A DNA stretch of 36,041 bases from an uncultured Opitutia bacterium. GTDB taxonomy: Bacteria; Verrucomicrobiota; Verrucomicrobiia; Opitutales; Puniceicoccaceae. The first letter of the stretch is position 1. Each line of letters begins with the position of its first letter. This document shows positions 32,956 through 36,041 of the stretch, one piece after another. Under the pieces are notes generated by a model. That model made no database searches. It was given only the letters and a program-made list of their open reading frames with translations, and was not told the DNA's origin. The stretch covers positions 1-36,041 of the forward strand of contig CAJXLM010000029.1 in assembly GCA_913056175.1 (NCBI GenBank). Direction: 5' to 3'. The translations under genes were made by a program, and so were the position numbers.

Positions 32956-34406
32956 TCCGGAATGAGGCTCCACCCGGGCCGGCAGCGGGCCTTGTAAAGA
33001 AACAGGTAGTGCAGCAGGTACTTCAGCCAATGACCGGCCAAGCCGATCTCGCCGGTGGTACTCTCGAGGTCGCGCCCGTACTCGTAACGCTCGTAATCGG
33101 GCACGAGGGGATACATGGTGATTGTCGCCGCCGAGCCCAGCCGGAACCCCGCCCCGGCCGAGGCCACGCAGGCGACCGCCATGGTGGCAAAGGGATTCCG
33201 ATGGAGGGGGGCCTCCGGTCCCTTCCGCACGAGGTCGGCGATCGACTCCGCCACGGTCGCCCCCATCACCGCGGCGGTCATCCCGGTGCGCGGCACGGTC
33301 GGCCCGTAGGTGTGGCCCCGCGGGGTCCGGATCGGTCGCGAGACGGGATGGGGCGGGGCGAAGGCGATACCCACGGCGAAAAGGCGCGGGTCATGGGGGC
33401 TCTGGTAGGTCTCCGGCCAGTCCCGCGGACTCCACTCCCCGAAGGCCTTCGCCCCGTAGTCCGCGTCCACGCGCTGGAAGCCGCTGGGCGCGAAGAGACG
33501 ATCGGTGAGGTCCTCTCCGTTCCGGTCGTAAGCCTGTAACCCGACCCCTGCGAAGGGGGGCAGGAGCATGGCAAAATCATGGGTGAGCTCCCCCTCGCTC
33601 CCGTCCGGGCTCTCCCACGCCAGACGGCCCGGGCCCACTTCCATGACGTTCGCCCCCTTGACCCACTCGATCCCCCGCTCCGTGAAAAGAGACTCGGCAA
33701 AAAAGTGGCTTGGAGTCACGTAGCCCTCGTGCCGCAGGAAAAGTCCGCCCACCCCGAAATCGCCGAGCTCCGGCTCGTTGGTCACGAAGACGATCCGGCC
33801 CTTCTCGCGGACGCCGTGGCGCTTCAGCTCGTGCTCGACATTGAGCACGTACTCGAAGGCGGCCCCCTCGCAGGTGCAGGAGCCGTGGCCCATCCCCACC
33901 ACGAAGGTCTGCTCCTCCCCCCGCTTCATTCTCTCGACCGCTTCGAGGAAGGCCGCCGAGGCCTCCACGGCATGCTCGGCCGTGCACACCGACCACGAAT
34001 GGCCGCCCTCCCCGGGCCCGAGCCCGGGCGTGGCCCCGAAGTTGAGCTTCGGACCGGTCGCGTTCACGAGGAAGTCAAAGCTCTCCCGCCGCGTCTCCCC
34101 GCCCGTGCCGGCCGGCACATACTCCACAAAGGGCCGGGAGGAGGAAGCGTCCCCCTCCGGATGGATCGCGGTGGCCGCGCCCACCCGGAACTCCACCCCG
34201 ATCCGCTCGTAAAGCGGCGCGAGGGGAAAACAGACCTGCTCTGCGCCCATGATTCCCACCCCCACCCAGATGTTCGAGGGCACCCAGTTCCACTCCTCGT
34301 TCGGTGAGATCATCACGATCTCATGCTTCCGCGGCAGCTTCTTGCGCAACAGGGTCACCGCCGCCTGCCCGGCGATCCCAGCCCCGAGAATCACAATCTT
34401 GGCCAT
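32952..34406 (-). CDS. FAD-dependent oxidoreductase of the sulfide:quinone oxidoreductase / type II NADH dehydrogenase superfamily
   Basis: A 484-residue flavoprotein. The N-terminal FAD motif is IVILGAGIAGQAA, followed by WNWVPSNIWVGVG and SVCTAEHA (C141), both SQR-like. GMGHGSCTCEGAAFEYV gives C177 and C179, and PELGDFGVGGLFL is also SQR-like. The C-terminus HWLKYLLHYLFLYKARCRPGW is the amphipathic membrane anchor. In classical SQR the redox disulfide uses a third cysteine in a G-[IV]-C-x-A motif; here the matching site reads VGIAFAPP, with no cysteine. Sulfide oxidation is thus possible but unproven. ATG 34406 is preceded by a good ribosome site (AAAGGAAG). Confidence 0.75.
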   Translation of the reverse strand: MAKIVILGAGIAGQAAVTLLRKKLPRKHEIVMISPNEEWNWVPSNIWVGVGIMGAEQVCFPLAPLYERIGVEFRVGAATAIHPEGDASSSRPFVEYVPAGTGGETRRESFDFLVNATGPKLNFGATPGLGPGEGGHSWSVCTAEHAVEASAAFLEAVERMKRGEEQTFVVGMGHGSCTCEGAAFEYVLNVEHELKRHGVREKGRIVFVTNEPELGDFGVGGLFLRHEGYVTPSHFFAESLFTERGIEWVKGANVMEVGPGRLAWESPDGSEGELTHDFAMLLPPFAGVGLQAYDRNGEDLTDRLFAPSGFQRVDADYGAKAFGEWSPRDWPETYQSPHDPRLFAVGIAFAPPHPVSRPIRTPRGHTYGPTVPRTGMTAAVMGATVAESIADLVRKGPEAPLHRNPFATMAVACVASAGAGFRLGSAATITMYPLVPDYERYEYGRDLESTTGEIGLAGHWLKYLLHYLFLYKARCRPGWSLIPE

Positions 34407-34440
34407 GCCTTCCTTTCTCCCATTCGCCGGACCCAACGAG

Positions 34441-34479
34441 ATGAGACCGTTAACGGATGCGCTTGTCCAGAAATTGGAC
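34441..34479 (-). promoter_or_regulatory. Predicted promoter and palindromic operators of the SQR-like gene
   Basis: On the minus strand TGGACA (34469-34464) and TCTCAT (34446-34441) are spaced by exactly 17 bp, about 35 bp before the start codon. The spacer carries the perfect palindrome CCGTTAACGG (34447-34456), and the -35 box lies inside the inverted repeat GTCCA-GAAAT-TGGAC (34465-34479). Such placement suits a repressor site. Confidence 0.4.
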
Positions 34480-34631
34480 CCATTTCCCCCTTCCCCGCAA
34501 GCCCGCTCCCCCGAAAAAGTTGTCCTTCCCGGCGAGAGCGGCCGCCCACTTGTCCCGCACCGGGCGAGCGCAACCGGAGGCATCCGCCCTCCACCCTTGC
34601 CGCCGCCCCCCTCCTCCCGTCTCTTCCCCCC

Positions 34632-35906
34632 ATGGAATCCTCGGCCTCCCGTCCCCTCGTCATCGGCGCCGGCATGGCCGGTCTCGCCGCCTGCCGGGAG
34701 CTCGAGCGGGCCGGCCGGTCCCCCCTCCTCCTCGAGGCCTCCGACCGGGTGGGCGGGCGGCTCCGCACGGAGTCGGTGGACAGCTGGCCGCTCGATCACG
34801 GTTTCCAGGTGCTGCTCACCGCCTATCCGGCCGTCCAGCGCGAACTCGACCTCGACCGACTCGACCTCCGCCTCTTTGACCCGGGAGCGCTCGTCCGCAA
34901 GGGAGGCCACTGGAGACTGCTCGGGGATCCCCGACGCCGCCCCGCCGATCTCTGGCCCACCCTCCGCTCGGGCATCGGCACCTGGGGGGACCGGATTCGG
35001 GTCCTCCGCCTCGCCGCCGACGTCCGGCACGGGCCGATCGAGCGCTGCTTTGCCGGGCCCGAGGAAAGCACCGCCGCCTACCTCCGCCGCCGCGGATTCA
35101 CCTCCGGCTTTGTTCGCGATTTCTTCCAACCCTTCTACGCGGGGATCTTCCTCGAGCCGGAGCTCGCCACCTCCGCCCGCATGTTCCGCTTCTCCTTCCG
35201 CATGTTTGCCGAGGGGCAGGTTGGGGTCCCCCGCGCGGGGATCGAGGCCGTCCCTCGGCAGCTTGCGGGGACCCTCGAGCGCACGGAAATCCGGCCCGGG
35301 ATCGCCGTCCGCTCGGTCGACGCCCGGGCCGCCGTTCTCGCCGACGGTACCCGGCTCCCCCACGGAGGCTGCATTCTCGCCACCCCCACACCCGCACGCC
35401 CGGCGACCAGCCCGCCCCAACCGACCCGGGCGGCCGCGACGGGGTGGAACCGCTGCCTCAACTACTATTTCCGGGCGCGGCCCGACCAAGCCGGCCCCTC
35501 CCGGCCGCTGGTCCGCTTGCTCCCCGGCGGGGGCCGCATCTGCAATCTTCACCGGATGGACGACCTTTTCGAGGACGAGGACGAGCGCGGTGGGGAGAGT
35601 CTCTGGTCGGTCACGGTGCTGCCCGCCCCGGGGGACCCCGACCAGCCCCCGGCCCTCGAGGAAGACATCCGCACGGAACTGCGCGGGAGGGCCGGTCTGG
35701 TCGCCTCCACTTGCCTCCGCGCCTTCGCCATCCCCCACGCCCTGCCCCGGCTCGCGGACCTCCGCTACCAGCCCGACCCGCAAGACCTGATCCTCGCCCC
35801 CGGCCTCGCCCAAGCCGGCGACACCCTCGCCCACCCCTCCCTCAACGCCGCCCTCGACTCCGGCCACCTCGCCGCCCAAGCCCTCCTCCGCCACCCGCCA
35901 CCCTAA
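34632..35906 (+). CDS. FAD-dependent amine-oxidase / phytoene-desaturase-like flavoprotein
   Basis: A 424-residue protein with the dinucleotide motif LVIGAGMAGLAACRELERAG, then LLLEASDRVGGRLRTE and DHGFQVLL, which is the standard amine-oxidase/protoporphyrinogen-oxidase start. It continues with FFQPFYAGIFLEPEL...FRFSFRMFAEGQVGVPRAGI, a stretch common in NAD(P)-binding 'amine oxidase' proteins of photosynthetic and carotenoid-making bacteria. The C-terminal FAD clamp reads LAQAGDTLAHPSLNAALDSG. The substrate is unknown; carotenoid or porphyrinogen oxidation are options. It is divergent from the SQR-like gene across a 225-bp spacer. Confidence 0.75.
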   Translation: MESSASRPLVIGAGMAGLAACRELERAGRSPLLLEASDRVGGRLRTESVDSWPLDHGFQVLLTAYPAVQRELDLDRLDLRLFDPGALVRKGGHWRLLGDPRRRPADLWPTLRSGIGTWGDRIRVLRLAADVRHGPIERCFAGPEESTAAYLRRRGFTSGFVRDFFQPFYAGIFLEPELATSARMFRFSFRMFAEGQVGVPRAGIEAVPRQLAGTLERTEIRPGIAVRSVDARAAVLADGTRLPHGGCILATPTPARPATSPPQPTRAAATGWNRCLNYYFRARPDQAGPSRPLVRLLPGGGRICNLHRMDDLFEDEDERGGESLWSVTVLPAPGDPDQPPALEEDIRTELRGRAGLVASTCLRAFAIPHALPRLADLRYQPDPQDLILAPGLAQAGDTLAHPSLNAALDSGHLAAQALLRHPPP

Positions 35907-35973
35907 GCCTCCGACCCGAAGCCCCAACCCCGTTGCCTCCGCTTTTAGGGTTAAATGTTTCCCGTCCCTTTGC

Positions 35974-36041
35974 ACGCCCCAACGCCCCAACGCCCCAACG
36001 CCCCAACGCCCCAACGCCCCAACGCCCCAACGCCCCAACGC
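35974..36041. repeat. Perfect 8-bp tandem repeat (ACGCCCCA)n running off the window
   Basis: At least 8.5 uninterrupted copies of ACGCCCCA. On the minus strand this is (TGGGGCGT)n: regularly spaced G4 runs with 4-nt CGTT loops, a strong G-quadruplex pattern. The repeat would encode a GRWGVGAL peptide repeat on the minus strand, but no start or family supports translation. The 67 bp between the flavoprotein stop and the repeat contain a short AT-richer stretch (TTTTAGGGTTAAATGTTT). Confidence 0.9.

Noticed and set aside
34407-36038. N-terminal extension of the SQR-like frame to over 1000 residues, including GRWGVGAL repeats
   Set aside because: The FAD motif begins at the ATG at 34406 with a good ribosome site; the extension is antisense to another flavoprotein gene and to the octamer repeat.
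35974-36041. CRISPR array
   Set aside because: The unit is 8 bp with no spacers and no cas genes nearby, so it is a simple tandem repeat.

Overview
The window is high-GC DNA from a Gram-negative bacterium. It carries an lpxK gene (lipid A), an alternative complex III (ACIII) operon joined to a cbb3-type oxidase, a short-chain-dehydrogenase-type FabI and a carotenoid 1,2-hydratase-like gene. Together these fit Verrucomicrobiota (Opitutae-like) best. That assignment is an inference from gene content and protein style; no rRNA gene is present to settle it.

Left edge (1-2240): the C-terminal part of a REP-associated transposase (RAYT/Y1 family), followed by about 1.5 kb of non-coding, imperfect tandem repeats full of short GC-rich hairpins. 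This looks like a REP-type array next to its presumed transposase. Positions 2239-7291 (minus strand) hold a secreted repeat protein and an arginine operon transcribed argC-argJ-argB-argD. Positions 7396-8605 (plus) hold a small unknown protein and a CruF-type membrane protein. A phosphohexomutase (minus) then lies divergent from fumC and lpxK (plus).

Centre (13541-25136, minus): one long, tightly packed respiratory operon. It runs from a possible 56-codon leader gene through actA-actB-actC-actD-actE-actF, a 109-residue membrane protein, ccoS, ccoN and ccoO to a mono-heme CcoP-like cytochrome. Several junctions are ATGA overlaps. The predicted electron path is quinol, then ACIII (ActB FeS clusters, ActA/ActE hemes), then CcoO/CcoP-like cytochromes, then the CcoN heme-copper site. 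Complex III and the terminal oxidase would thus be encoded as one unit.

Right part (25257-36041): an alpha/beta hydrolase divergent from mutS; a PfkB-family sugar kinase; a translationally coupled fabI and OleA-like thiolase pair; a MazEF-like toxin-antitoxin module in an AT-rich pocket with a promoter that predicts a nearly leaderless mRNA; tRNA-Leu(CAA); and a sulfide:quinone-oxidoreductase-like flavoprotein coupled to a 54-codon basic protein. Divergent from the last pair is an FAD amine-oxidase-like protein. The window ends inside a perfect 8-bp tandem repeat that can form G-quadruplexes on the minus strand.

The features most worth following up are the RAYT plus hairpin array, the ACIII-cbb3 composite operon with its unusual oxidase subunits, the OleA homologue coupled to FabI without OleBCD, and the two small coupled genes.
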